Shown piece by piece: positions 1 through 5,588 of a DNA stretch of 6,223 bases (positions within the stretch are counted from its first letter, which is position 1; the number at the start of each line of letters is the position of its first letter). The DNA lies in the NCBI GenBank assembly GCA_034437215.1, contig DAOTVC010000008.1:1-6223 (forward strand), written 5' to 3'. The stretch comes from DAOTVC01 sp034437215. Its GTDB lineage: Bacteria > Chloroflexota > Anaerolineae > B4-G1 > SLSP01. The notes beneath the pieces were generated by a model. It worked only from the letters and a program-made list of their open reading frames with translations, made no database searches and was not told the origin of the DNA. Position numbers and translations under genes: made by a program.

Positions 1-176
1 CCGACGTCGGCGATGGCAAGAGCCGCTAACGCCCACACCAACGTGCGCATCAAGATCACCTTGGGCAGTTCGAAGGGCTGCTGTCCCCATAGATTGACCC
101 AGAGCGGGGTGAGAATCACCAACAGCAGCCACCCTACCTTTTCCAGATCCCGCCATACTATCCCGGACTCGCGCAT
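1..176 (-). CDS. O-antigen ligase/polymerase-like membrane protein, N-terminal part (truncated by window edge)
   Basis: The first 58 residues are visible before the frame leaves the window. Translation from ATG at 176-174 gives a short charged stretch (MRESGIVWRDLEKVG), a hydrophobic segment at about residues 15-30 (WLLLVILTPLWVNLWG), a conserved-looking loop (GQQPFELPK), and the start of a second hydrophobic segment at about 42-57. A first transmembrane helix followed by N-x-W-G and PFELPK is what I recognise from the N-termini of multi-spanning O-antigen ligase/polymerase (Wzy_C) family proteins, which act on lipid-linked sugar chains in the cytoplasmic membrane. The start is supported by a Shine-Dalgarno run GGAAGGGAG at 193-185, 8 nt from the ATG. 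The frame stays open upstream for about 300 nt, but that part reads as Arg/Gly-rich low-quality protein and is not included. The family call rests on the N-terminus alone; another polytopic membrane protein is possible. Confidence 0.6.
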   Translation of the reverse strand, partial: MRESGIVWRDLEKVGWLLLVILTPLWVNLWGQQPFELPKVILMRTLVWALAALAIADV

Positions 177-486
177 CGAACGCGCTCCCTTCCTATCTCT
201 CCACCCTACCCCCGCGCACGCGTCCCACCCCTGTGCTGCGCAGCGCGTGCCGACCGCAACTCCCCTAACCGGCGCACCGCCAGCCCCTATTTCCGTGCTG
301 CGCCAGATCAAACCCAACACTGGGGCGGGAGTCCCCAGCCGACCCGTACTTATTTCGCCTGGTCTGTAGATACGGCTGCGACGGTCAGCCAACTTCGCCA
401 GCAAAGTCGGCCTGAGCCGCAACCGCGCACCCACGCAACAGACTCCAGGAGCAGATCGGCCTCCTTGAAGGCCCAAGTCTACTCCA
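177..486 (-). other. Long 5' leader of the membrane-protein gene, without recognised gene
   Basis: This stretch lies between the predicted transcription start near 486 and the ATG at 176. It contains no ATG on the minus strand. It holds two modest hairpins: one with a 5-bp stem, GGCCT/AGGCC (458-473), and one with a 6-bp stem, CTGGGG/CCCCAG, and a 7-nt loop (320-338). It also contains the short palindrome GCTGCGCAGC near 235-244. The minus frame of the downstream gene is open throughout, but the translation is rich in Arg and Gly and does not resemble the family. I see no riboswitch class or RNA gene I can name, and no plus-strand gene. Confidence 0.4.
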
Positions 487-492
487 ACCTCC

Positions 493-521
493 AGTATAGG
501 TCATATCCGATAATTTGTCAA
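493..521 (-). promoter_or_regulatory. Strong sigma70-type promoter reading left
   Basis: On the minus strand a perfect -35 TTGACA (521-516) is separated by exactly 17 nt from a -10 TATACT (498-493, one mismatch to TATAAT). The flanks are AT-rich (about 500-540) in an otherwise GC-rich region. The start of transcription would be near 486, reading toward the membrane-protein gene at 176. This is the best promoter match in the window. Confidence 0.65.
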
Positions 522-553
522 ATAAACATCTTAATAATTAGGGCGGAGGTTGA

Positions 554-853
554 CCCCACGTTAACCCGCTCGCCCTCCTTCAGCCAGGTCCCCCTCTGGA
601 CTTCAACGTCGACGTTACCCGGGAGAACGGACGGCTGCGCACGTGGCGCCTCGAGTACAGCAAGGGCACCCTCAGCAGCACCCACACCCTCGCCGGCAAC
701 AGCTCACCCACCGGCCTGACCTCAACCTGCGCCTCCTCTCTCAAGCTGCTGGCCCGACCTCACATTCGCCATGGCTACGGCTGGATCTACTACCGGGAGG
801 AGATCGACGCCACCGAGAAGTGCCCCGACTGCCCCCCTTGCCCACCTGAATAG
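554..853 (+). pseudogene. Start-less 3' remnant of an unrecognised gene, Cys/Pro-rich C-terminus
   Basis: The plus frame that follows the TGA at 551-553 is open to the TAG at 851-853 (99 codons). It contains no ATG, GTG or TTG codon in frame, so it cannot start on its own except from a weak CTG. Third positions are almost all G or C and the translation looks like real protein: LDFNVDVTRENGRLRTWRLE from about 596, then a Ser/Thr-rich stretch, then HGYGWIYYREEID from about 770, ending CPDCPPCPPE. I do not recognise the family. Overlapping ATG frames on the same strand at 465-719 and 643-849 give Pro/His/Arg-rich translations and are weaker. The middle part (about 700-745) is less convincing and may hide a frameshift. 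The likely history is a gene whose 5' part was lost by deletion or insertion near 540-590. An alternative is an intact gene with a sequencing error or an unusual start. Confidence 0.45.
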
Positions 854-882
854 CCCTAGGAAGCTGACTGCGTAAACAGAGA

Positions 883-907
883 GACCCCGGAGTTGACCTC
901 CGGGGTC
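883..907. terminator. Perfect 10-bp hairpin, probable bidirectional terminator
   Basis: GACCCCGGAG (883-892) pairs perfectly with CTCCGGGGTC (898-907) across a 5-nt loop. On the plus side it is followed by CTAACTTTTA, and on the minus side by TCTCTGTTTA, so both sides have a modest U-rich tail. It sits between the end of the remnant frame (853, plus) and the end of the radical SAM gene (966, minus), where a terminator shared by two convergent units is expected. Confidence 0.7.
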
Positions 908-923
908 CTAACTTTTACCCTCT

Positions 924-954
924 CAGGCCACCGGCCACCGTAGCCGGTGGCCTG
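924..954 (-). terminator. Perfect 12-bp hairpin directly after the radical SAM gene
   Basis: CAGGCCACCGGC (924-935) pairs perfectly with GCCGGTGGCCTG (943-954) across a 7-nt loop. It begins 11 nt past the radical SAM stop codon on the minus strand. The minus-strand sequence after it (AGAGGGTAAAAGTTAGG) is not U-rich. It may therefore act as a 3'-end protecting stem or a weak terminator backed by the hairpin at 883-907, rather than as a classical intrinsic terminator by itself. Confidence 0.5.
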
Positions 955-965
955 GCCCGGCACCG

Positions 966-2303
966 TCACCCGTTCGGGGCCGCAAACCACCTCATCACCG
1001 GGCGCGACCACCCCGCCCGCAGGAGCCTTCCCAGAGGATGGTAGAGGGGCTCGACCTTCTTGTACCCCACGTTGAGCAGCAGCCGCTTGGCAAAGCCCGG
1101 CTCCCCCGCACGGCAGCGAGTCCAGATGGAGGAGCAGGCGTAGAAGTCCCGGTAGGCCTGAAAGTAGCCCGCCTCCAGCTCGGCGGGGGACATCAGCTTC
1201 GGCCGGTAGACGACGCGGGTGGTGTCGTAGTGGCCCCAGTCGCGGTCGAGTATGCGCCCCTCCCGCTCCAGCTTCTTGTAGAGCAGGGTCCCCGGATAGG
1301 GCGTGAGGACGGTGAAGGTGGCGGTCTCCAGCCGGGCCTCGATCCCGAAGGCCACCGTACGCTCGAAGACCCCGCTGTCGTCGTTGTCGAAGCCGAAGAC
1401 GAAGCTGCCGTTCACCATGATGTCCCGGTCGTGGAGACGCCGGACGTTCCGCACGTAGGTCTCCACCCGATTCCAGCCCTTGCCCACCTCGTCCAGGCAG
1501 TCGCGGTTCACGCTCTCGAAACCGATGTAGAGCGTTCGGCAGCCCGACGCCGCCAGCAGGTCGAGCAGGGCCTCGTCGTTGGCCACCCCGATGGTCGTCA
1601 TGCCAAACCATTGGATCTTCAAGGGGATCAGCGCCTCCAGCAGCCGGAGGGCGTACTCGCGGTCGGCCAGCAGGTCGTTGTCGATGAAGGCGACCACGCG
1701 CGACGAGCGCGCCCCAAGCTCCCGCAGGACGCTCTCCAGAGGGCGTTGGCGGAAGCTTACGCCCCTCCGGCTGCTCTCGAAGCAGAACCAGCAGCGGTTG
1801 ACGCAGCCCCGGCTGGTGGAGAGGGAAGCCGTGAGGACGTAGTCGGCGGGGGAGACGCAGCCCCAATCCGCATCGGGCGTCCGGGAGAGGGGCAGGGGCT
1901 CGCCCACGTAGCGCCTCTCGAGCCGCCCCCGCTCGAAGTCCTCCAGGATCCCCGTCCAGATACCCTCCGCCTCGCCGACGACCACGCAGTCGGCGTGGGC
2001 CTGCGCCTCGTCGGGGCAGAGGGTGACGTGAGGTCCGCCGAGGATCACCGGCAGCCCCCGCGCTCGCAGCGCGTCCGCCAGCGCGTAGGCGCGGGGGGCC
2101 GCCGCCGTCCAGACGCTGATCCCCACCAGGTCCGCCTCCAGCGTCTGGGGCGTGGGGCGGTGGTACTCGTCGTGGATGATCACCTCGTGCCGGGGCGGCG
2201 TGAGGGCGCTGAGGATCTGAAGAGCGTGGGGCGGGATCATGAAGTGCTTGAGCCGGGTACCCCGGCGTAACGATGCGGCTGCGAAGACGAGAGCGATTTT
2301 CAT
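966..2303 (-). CDS. B12-binding-type radical SAM protein with DUF4070-like C-terminus
   Basis: A complete protein of 445 residues. Residues 1-125 look like the cobalamin-binding Rossmann domain of this superfamily: MKIALVFAAA, then ADLVGISVWTAAAP (57-70), then GLPVILGGPHVTLCPDE (83-99) and DCVVVGEAEGIW (105-116). The radical SAM core follows, with the 4Fe-4S motif CVNRCWFC giving Cys167, Cys171 and Cys174, then FIDNDLL (206-212), WFGMTTIGV (232-240) and YIGFESVN (259-266). The tail from about 297 (VNGSFVFGFDNDD ... LTPYPGTLLY ... DRDWGHYD) matches my memory of the DUF4070 group, which contains methyltransferase-like and uncharacterised enzymes. The classical cobalamin-ligating DxHxxG is not seen; HDEYH (44-48) stands near that place. 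The start at ATG 2303-2301 is preferred over an upstream ATG at 2411, because it has GAGG at 2312-2309 and the extra 36 residues do not look like the family and overlap the preceding gene. The substrate cannot be told from sequence. It is probably cotranscribed with the cyclase/ATPase gene 58 nt upstream. Confidence 0.9.
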   Translation of the reverse strand: MKIALVFAAASLRRGTRLKHFMIPPHALQILSALTPPRHEVIIHDEYHRPTPQTLEADLVGISVWTAAAPRAYALADALRARGLPVILGGPHVTLCPDEAQAHADCVVVGEAEGIWTGILEDFERGRLERRYVGEPLPLSRTPDADWGCVSPADYVLTASLSTSRGCVNRCWFCFESSRRGVSFRQRPLESVLRELGARSSRVVAFIDNDLLADREYALRLLEALIPLKIQWFGMTTIGVANDEALLDLLAASGCRTLYIGFESVNRDCLDEVGKGWNRVETYVRNVRRLHDRDIMVNGSFVFGFDNDDSGVFERTVAFGIEARLETATFTVLTPYPGTLLYKKLEREGRILDRDWGHYDTTRVVYRPKLMSPAELEAGYFQAYRDFYACSSIWTRCRAGEPGFAKRLLLNVGYKKVEPLYHPLGRLLRAGWSRPVMRWFAAPNG

Positions 2304-2308
2304 CGTAT

Positions 2309-2312
2309 CCTC
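2309..2312 (-). promoter_or_regulatory. Ribosome binding site of the radical SAM gene
   Basis: GAGG on the minus strand lies 5 nt before the ATG at 2303. It decides for this start over the in-frame ATG at 2411. Confidence 0.6.
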
Positions 2313-2337
2313 GAGTGACAGGTTCTTGGGACAGGCA

Positions 2338-2364
2338 CCTCGCCGGACTCGGGGCAGGCCGTCA
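2338..2364. repeat. Short intergenic repeat, copy 1, overlapping the cyclase stop codon
   Basis: This 27-nt stretch matches 5456-5481 in the same orientation with two substitutions and one inserted base. The shared core ACTCGGGGCAGGC is identical in both. Its last three bases (TCA, 2362-2364) are the complement of the TGA stop of the cyclase/ATPase gene. It resembles a family of short repeats around TTCGACAGGCTCAGG that I know as common between genes in several bacterial phyla; this resemblance is from memory. Confidence 0.6.
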
Positions 2365-5316
2365 GGAGAAGGCGGGGAGCGCGCGGGCCAGCACCCCCTC
2401 GAGGTCGGCATCTCGGCCCCAGGCCAGGGCCGCGGTGAAGACGTCCCCAGGCAGCCGCTCCGCGGCCCGAGCCAGGAGCTCCGCCACTATCTCGCCGGTC
2501 TCCGCCTGGTCGTCGGGCAAGGTCTGCACGAAGCCCAGCGTCTCCGCCGCCAGCAGGAAGCGCTCCGTCGCAAGCAAGTAACGTGCCCAGCCGGTGAGCG
2601 CGGAGGAGGCCAGCCGCAGGTTTTGAATGGCGGCGGTCGCCCGAACGGCGTCCAGATAGTAGGGCTGTGCCTTCTGGGGCCCATCCTCCTCAAGGGCGAG
2701 GTCGCCCAAGCCGATGAGCGCCACGATCAGCCCGAACTGGTCCCCCACGGCCTCGAAAAGCGTCTGGCTCTCCCCGAGCAGCGACGCGGCCTGCACTCCA
2801 TCGCCCTCCTTCGTCAAGAGAGAAGCCCAATCGTAAAGGGTGTAGGCCACGATGCGGCGCTCGCCCAGCTCCTCTCCGATGGCGATAGAGCGCTTGAAGT
2901 AGGGTTCCGCCTTCGCCAGACCGTTGGTCTCAGCAAGGGCCCCACCCAGGTGGTTGGCCGTATAGGCCAAGGAGATGCGAGCGCCCAGGGTATCGAGGAT
3001 CTCGTAGCTCTGCTCGAAGCACTCCCGGGCCGTCTCCCAGTCACCGGTGTCACGCGCTACCACACCCAGGTGGTCGAGCACCGAAGCGAGGCCGCTGGGA
3101 ATCCCGCTCTCCTCGAAGAGCGCCAGGCTGCGTTGGAAGTAGGTCTGTGCATCGGTGTACTTCCCCAGCGCCCAGGCGACTGACCCCAGACTGTCGAAGA
3201 CCTGAGCCTGTCCGGTGACGTCGCCTAGCGCCAGGTAGAGGTTCAACGCCTCCCGGTAGTGTTCGTCCGCAGCCGGATAGTCACCCTGAAACCAGGCCGC
3301 CCGCCCCAAACTGGTGAGCGCCACTGCGCTGGCCGGCACCATGTCGAGGCGCCGGTTGAACACCAGCGCGGCCTCCGCCAGGGACTTCGCCCTCTCGTCG
3401 CCGTTCGCGTGGGTCGCCAGAGAGGCGACGTACGCCAACAGCCACCCGCGCAGAGCTGCGGTTTCGGGGGCGTCGAGGGGCTCCAGGGTCGCGAGGGCGG
3501 ACTCGAAGAGCGGGATACCCTCCCGGTTGCGCCCGCTCAACGTGAAGAAGAGCGCCAGGCCATGCAGACCCTGCTCCACAAGTGTGACCTCTCCCTGCTG
3601 TACGGCCCACGACCAGGCGGCACGCACGTCCTCCAACACATCGGCGATGGCAGCGAGCGCGACCTGCTGCTCGGCGCCCCCCAGCTCCGCCCGGCGTTCT
3701 TGGAGGAAGCCGGCGTAGTAGGCGCTGTGCCGCCGGCGCACCTGCGCCTCCAGCGCCGGCGCGGCCTGCAGCTTCTCCAGAGCGTAGTCGTGCAGCAGCG
3801 TCTGCATGCTGTAGGTACCGCCGGCCCGGCGCTGCAGGAGGGACTTGTCGGCCAGCACGGCCAACAGCCCCAGGAGCACGACGGGTGAGCCGGGCTCCCC
3901 CGGCGCGCGCAGCACAGCGAAGGCAGCCTCGTGGTGAAAAGCATCCTGGAAGACGGCGAGGGTCTGTACGACCCTCTTCTCCGGCTCGCTGAGCAGCTGC
4001 CAGGAGTAATCAAAGACCGCCCGCAGGCTGCGATGGCGCTCCGGCAGGTCGCGGAGGGTGCTGCTGAGAAGGTCGAGGCTGTGTTCCAACTCCGCGGCGA
4101 TCTCCCGGCAGGTGAGCAGGCGGAGCCAGGAGGCCGCCAGTTCGAGGGCCAGGGGCATCCCGCGCACCCGAGCGCAGATACGCACCACAGACGCGCGCTG
4201 CTCCTCGTCGAAGACGAAGGTCGGCTTCACCCGGCGGGCGTGTTGGAGGAAGAGCTGCACCGCCGAATAGAGCTCCAGATCGGGGGCCGACTCCTCGGCG
4301 GGGAAGGTCATGCCCGCCACCGTGAGAGCGAGCTCGCCCCGCACGTTCAGCCGCTCCCGCGAGGTCGCCAGGACCTTGACGTGGGGCGCATAGGAGAGCA
4401 GCTCCGATACCAGCAGAACGCCGTCCATGACGTGTTCGAAGTTGTCGAGCACGAGCAGCAGGTGCTTCTCCCGCAGGTAGTTGAGGAGTTGGATCCGGGG
4501 CACGTCGCGCTGATAGAAGGAGAAACGCAACGCTTCGGCAATCGCCGGCACCAGCGACTCGCTCGAACTCAACGCCGCCAGGGGGACGAAGTAGACACCG
4601 TGGGCAAAGGACTCGACCTCCGCGGCGGCGGCCTGGAGAGCCAGGCGCGTCTTCCCAATCCCGCCCGACCCGGTGAGGGTGAGCAGGCGGCAGGAGGGGT
4701 CAGCCAGCCGGGCGGCAATCTCCTGCAGCTCCTGTGTGCGCCCGACGAAGGGCGTCGGCTGCGGCGGCAAGTTGTGGGGATGGGCGCTGAGGGTGCGCAG
4801 CGGCGGGAACTCCCGCAGGAGCAGCTCCGGATGGAGCAGCTGGTAGATGTGCTGGGGCTCGCTGAGGTCCTTGAGGAGGTGATTGCCGAGATCGCGTATC
4901 CGAGCACCGGGGGGCAGGACGGCCGCTCGGGCCAGCTCGCAGGTCAGCAAAATCTGTCCGCCCCAACCGGCGGAGAGGAGGCGGGCCGTGCGGCTCACCT
5001 CCAGCCCGAAGTAGTCGGCCTCCCGCTGCTGGGCGACGCCCGTGTGCAGCGCCATGCGCACGCGGAGCTCACCGACCTCCCCCCATGCCTCATCCGCCAG
5101 TCTCTTTTGGACGGCAAGGGCGCAGGTCAGGGGTTCGCCCCCGTCGAAGACGGCGAAGAAACCATCACCGGTGTGCTTGACCACCTGCCCGCCGTGCCGA
5201 ATGATGAGTTCCTCGAGGAGTCGATCGTGGCGCTTGAGAACGCCCTCCATGGCGTGCGGATAACGGGACCAGAGGTCGGTGGAGCCCTCGATATCGGTAA
5301 ACAGAAAAGTCGGCAC
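2362..5316 (-). CDS. Class III nucleotide cyclase domain fused to NB-ARC-type ATPase and TPR repeats
   Basis: A 984-residue protein, complete. Residues 1-160 form a class III adenylate/guanylate cyclase homology domain: TFLFTDIEGST (metal Asp8), KHTGDGFFAVF (Lys47, second metal Asp51) and DYFGLEVSRTARL (Asp101, Arg112), then a GGQILL strand. A linker leads to TPFVGRTQEL (188-197) and an STAND/NB-ARC ATPase: Walker A GSGGIGKT (216-223), Walker B LLLVLDN (286-292), sensor ATSR (317-320) and GMPLALELAA (386-395). A winged-helix-like segment follows (RHRSLRAVFDYSWQLL, 427-442; LLHDYALEKL, 507-516), and from about 580 a long array of TPR helices. The usual transition-state Asn of the cyclase is Ser108, so catalysis may be weak or lost. 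Such fusions are cytoplasmic signal-responsive proteins; whether this one makes cAMP, cGMP or neither is open. The GTG start at 5316-5314 gives the family N-terminus (V/M)PTFLFTDIEGST and has AGGAG 6 nt upstream. An ATG at 5379 would add 21 atypical residues. Confidence 0.93.
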   Translation of the reverse strand: MPTFLFTDIEGSTDLWSRYPHAMEGVLKRHDRLLEELIIRHGGQVVKHTGDGFFAVFDGGEPLTCALAVQKRLADEAWGEVGELRVRMALHTGVAQQREADYFGLEVSRTARLLSAGWGGQILLTCELARAAVLPPGARIRDLGNHLLKDLSEPQHIYQLLHPELLLREFPPLRTLSAHPHNLPPQPTPFVGRTQELQEIAARLADPSCRLLTLTGSGGIGKTRLALQAAAAEVESFAHGVYFVPLAALSSSESLVPAIAEALRFSFYQRDVPRIQLLNYLREKHLLLVLDNFEHVMDGVLLVSELLSYAPHVKVLATSRERLNVRGELALTVAGMTFPAEESAPDLELYSAVQLFLQHARRVKPTFVFDEEQRASVVRICARVRGMPLALELAASWLRLLTCREIAAELEHSLDLLSSTLRDLPERHRSLRAVFDYSWQLLSEPEKRVVQTLAVFQDAFHHEAAFAVLRAPGEPGSPVVLLGLLAVLADKSLLQRRAGGTYSMQTLLHDYALEKLQAAPALEAQVRRRHSAYYAGFLQERRAELGGAEQQVALAAIADVLEDVRAAWSWAVQQGEVTLVEQGLHGLALFFTLSGRNREGIPLFESALATLEPLDAPETAALRGWLLAYVASLATHANGDERAKSLAEAALVFNRRLDMVPASAVALTSLGRAAWFQGDYPAADEHYREALNLYLALGDVTGQAQVFDSLGSVAWALGKYTDAQTYFQRSLALFEESGIPSGLASVLDHLGVVARDTGDWETARECFEQSYEILDTLGARISLAYTANHLGGALAETNGLAKAEPYFKRSIAIGEELGERRIVAYTLYDWASLLTKEGDGVQAASLLGESQTLFEAVGDQFGLIVALIGLGDLALEEDGPQKAQPYYLDAVRATAAIQNLRLASSALTGWARYLLATERFLLAAETLGFVQTLPDDQAETGEIVAELLARAAERLPGDVFTAALAWGRDADLEGVLARALPAFS

Positions 5317-5322
5317 AGCACA

Positions 5323-5327
5323 CTCCT
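5323..5327 (-). promoter_or_regulatory. Ribosome binding site that selects the GTG start of the cyclase gene
   Basis: AGGAG on the minus strand is followed by 6 nt and then GTG at 5316. The position fits the expected N-terminus of the cyclase domain and argues against the longer ATG start at 5379. Confidence 0.75.
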
Positions 5328-5409
5328 GCTGAAAGAAATGCACCCAAATCCACCCCACGTCCTGCCGCAGCAGAACCACCCGAGATAGGGCGGCGGAGGG
5401 TTTGATTCC

Positions 5410-5438
5410 AGTATAAACACATTCTCGGAAAGGAGCAA
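5410..5438 (-). promoter_or_regulatory. Probable promoter of the cyclase/ATPase - radical SAM unit
   Basis: On the minus strand TTGCTC (5438-5433, half of the -35 consensus, including the TTG) is separated by 17 nt from TATACT (5415-5410). Transcription would start near 5403, giving a leader of about 87 nt to the GTG at 5316. The -10 and its downstream GG are the same as in the other two promoters proposed here. Confidence 0.5.
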
Positions 5439-5455
5439 GTGAGGGCGTGGGAACC

Positions 5456-5481
5456 CCTCGACAGACTCGGGGCAGGCGTCA
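5456..5481. repeat. Short intergenic repeat, copy 2
   Basis: Same orientation as the copy at 2338-2364, sharing the core ACTCGGGGCAGGC and the end GTCA. In this copy CCCC (5454-5457) can pair with GGGG (5469-5472) around an 11-nt centre. It lies just upstream of the predicted promoter of the cyclase gene. Confidence 0.6.
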
Positions 5482-5494
5482 TCACGTCATTACG
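5477..5494. promoter_or_regulatory. Tandem 8-bp repeat, candidate operator in the divergent region
   Basis: CGTCATCA and CGTCATTA follow each other directly and are followed by CG. The inverse hexamer ATGACG reappears at 5528-5533, overlapping the proposed -35 of the SDR gene. Repeated half-sites between two divergent promoters suggest a regulator binding site; no regulator family can be named. Confidence 0.25.
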
Positions 5495-5527
5495 CGAAAT
5501 ACCCCGCCCGATTATCCCGTTCGGGAG

Positions 5528-5557
5528 ATGACGGTACCCCTCTGCTCCCCCTATACT
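5528..5557 (+). promoter_or_regulatory. Probable promoter of the SDR gene
   Basis: TATACT at 5552-5557 is a good -10. ATGACG at 5528-5533 (four of six matches to TTGACA) lies 18 nt before it. Transcription would begin near 5564, about 25 nt before the ATG at 5589. The -10 is better supported than the -35. Confidence 0.45.
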
Positions 5558-5577
5558 GGGGATGACAAACAGAGTAG

Positions 5578-5583
5578 AGGAGG
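5578..5583 (+). promoter_or_regulatory. Ribosome binding site of the SDR gene
   Basis: A full AGGAGG lies 5 nt before the ATG at 5589, a near-ideal Shine-Dalgarno sequence that fixes this start. Confidence 0.8.
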
Positions 5584-5588
5584 AGCTC

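Noticed and set aside
13..369. 118-codon plus-strand frame at the left end
   Set aside because: Ser/Pro/Thr-rich translation, antisense to the membrane-protein start and its leader; no Shine-Dalgarno or motif.
515..540. Plus-strand promoter from TTGTCA and the following TAATAA-like bases
   Set aside because: The spacing is only about 11 nt and the same AT-rich bases are explained by the minus-strand promoter.
465..849. Two overlapping ATG-started plus frames (465-719 and 643-849)
   Set aside because: The third frame (554-853) has far better third-position bias and protein-like composition; these two are Pro/His/Ser-rich shadows, though part of one may reflect a frameshift.
856..1866. 336-codon minus-strand frame overlapping the radical SAM gene
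   Set aside because: Off-frame shadow rich in Arg, Pro and Gly; the overlapping frame has the CxxxCxxC motif and complete domain order.
1038..2270. 410-codon open frame on the plus strand opposite the radical SAM gene
   Set aside because: It mirrors the codon structure of a well-supported gene on the other strand and its translation is low-complexity (Val/Gly/Arg/Gln-rich) with no motif.
3931..5388. 485-codon open frame on the plus strand opposite the cyclase/ATPase gene
   Set aside because: A shadow of the GC-rich gene; the translation is Gly/Glu/Arg/Gln-rich and matches nothing I know, whereas the minus frame shows ordered cyclase, ATPase and TPR motifs.
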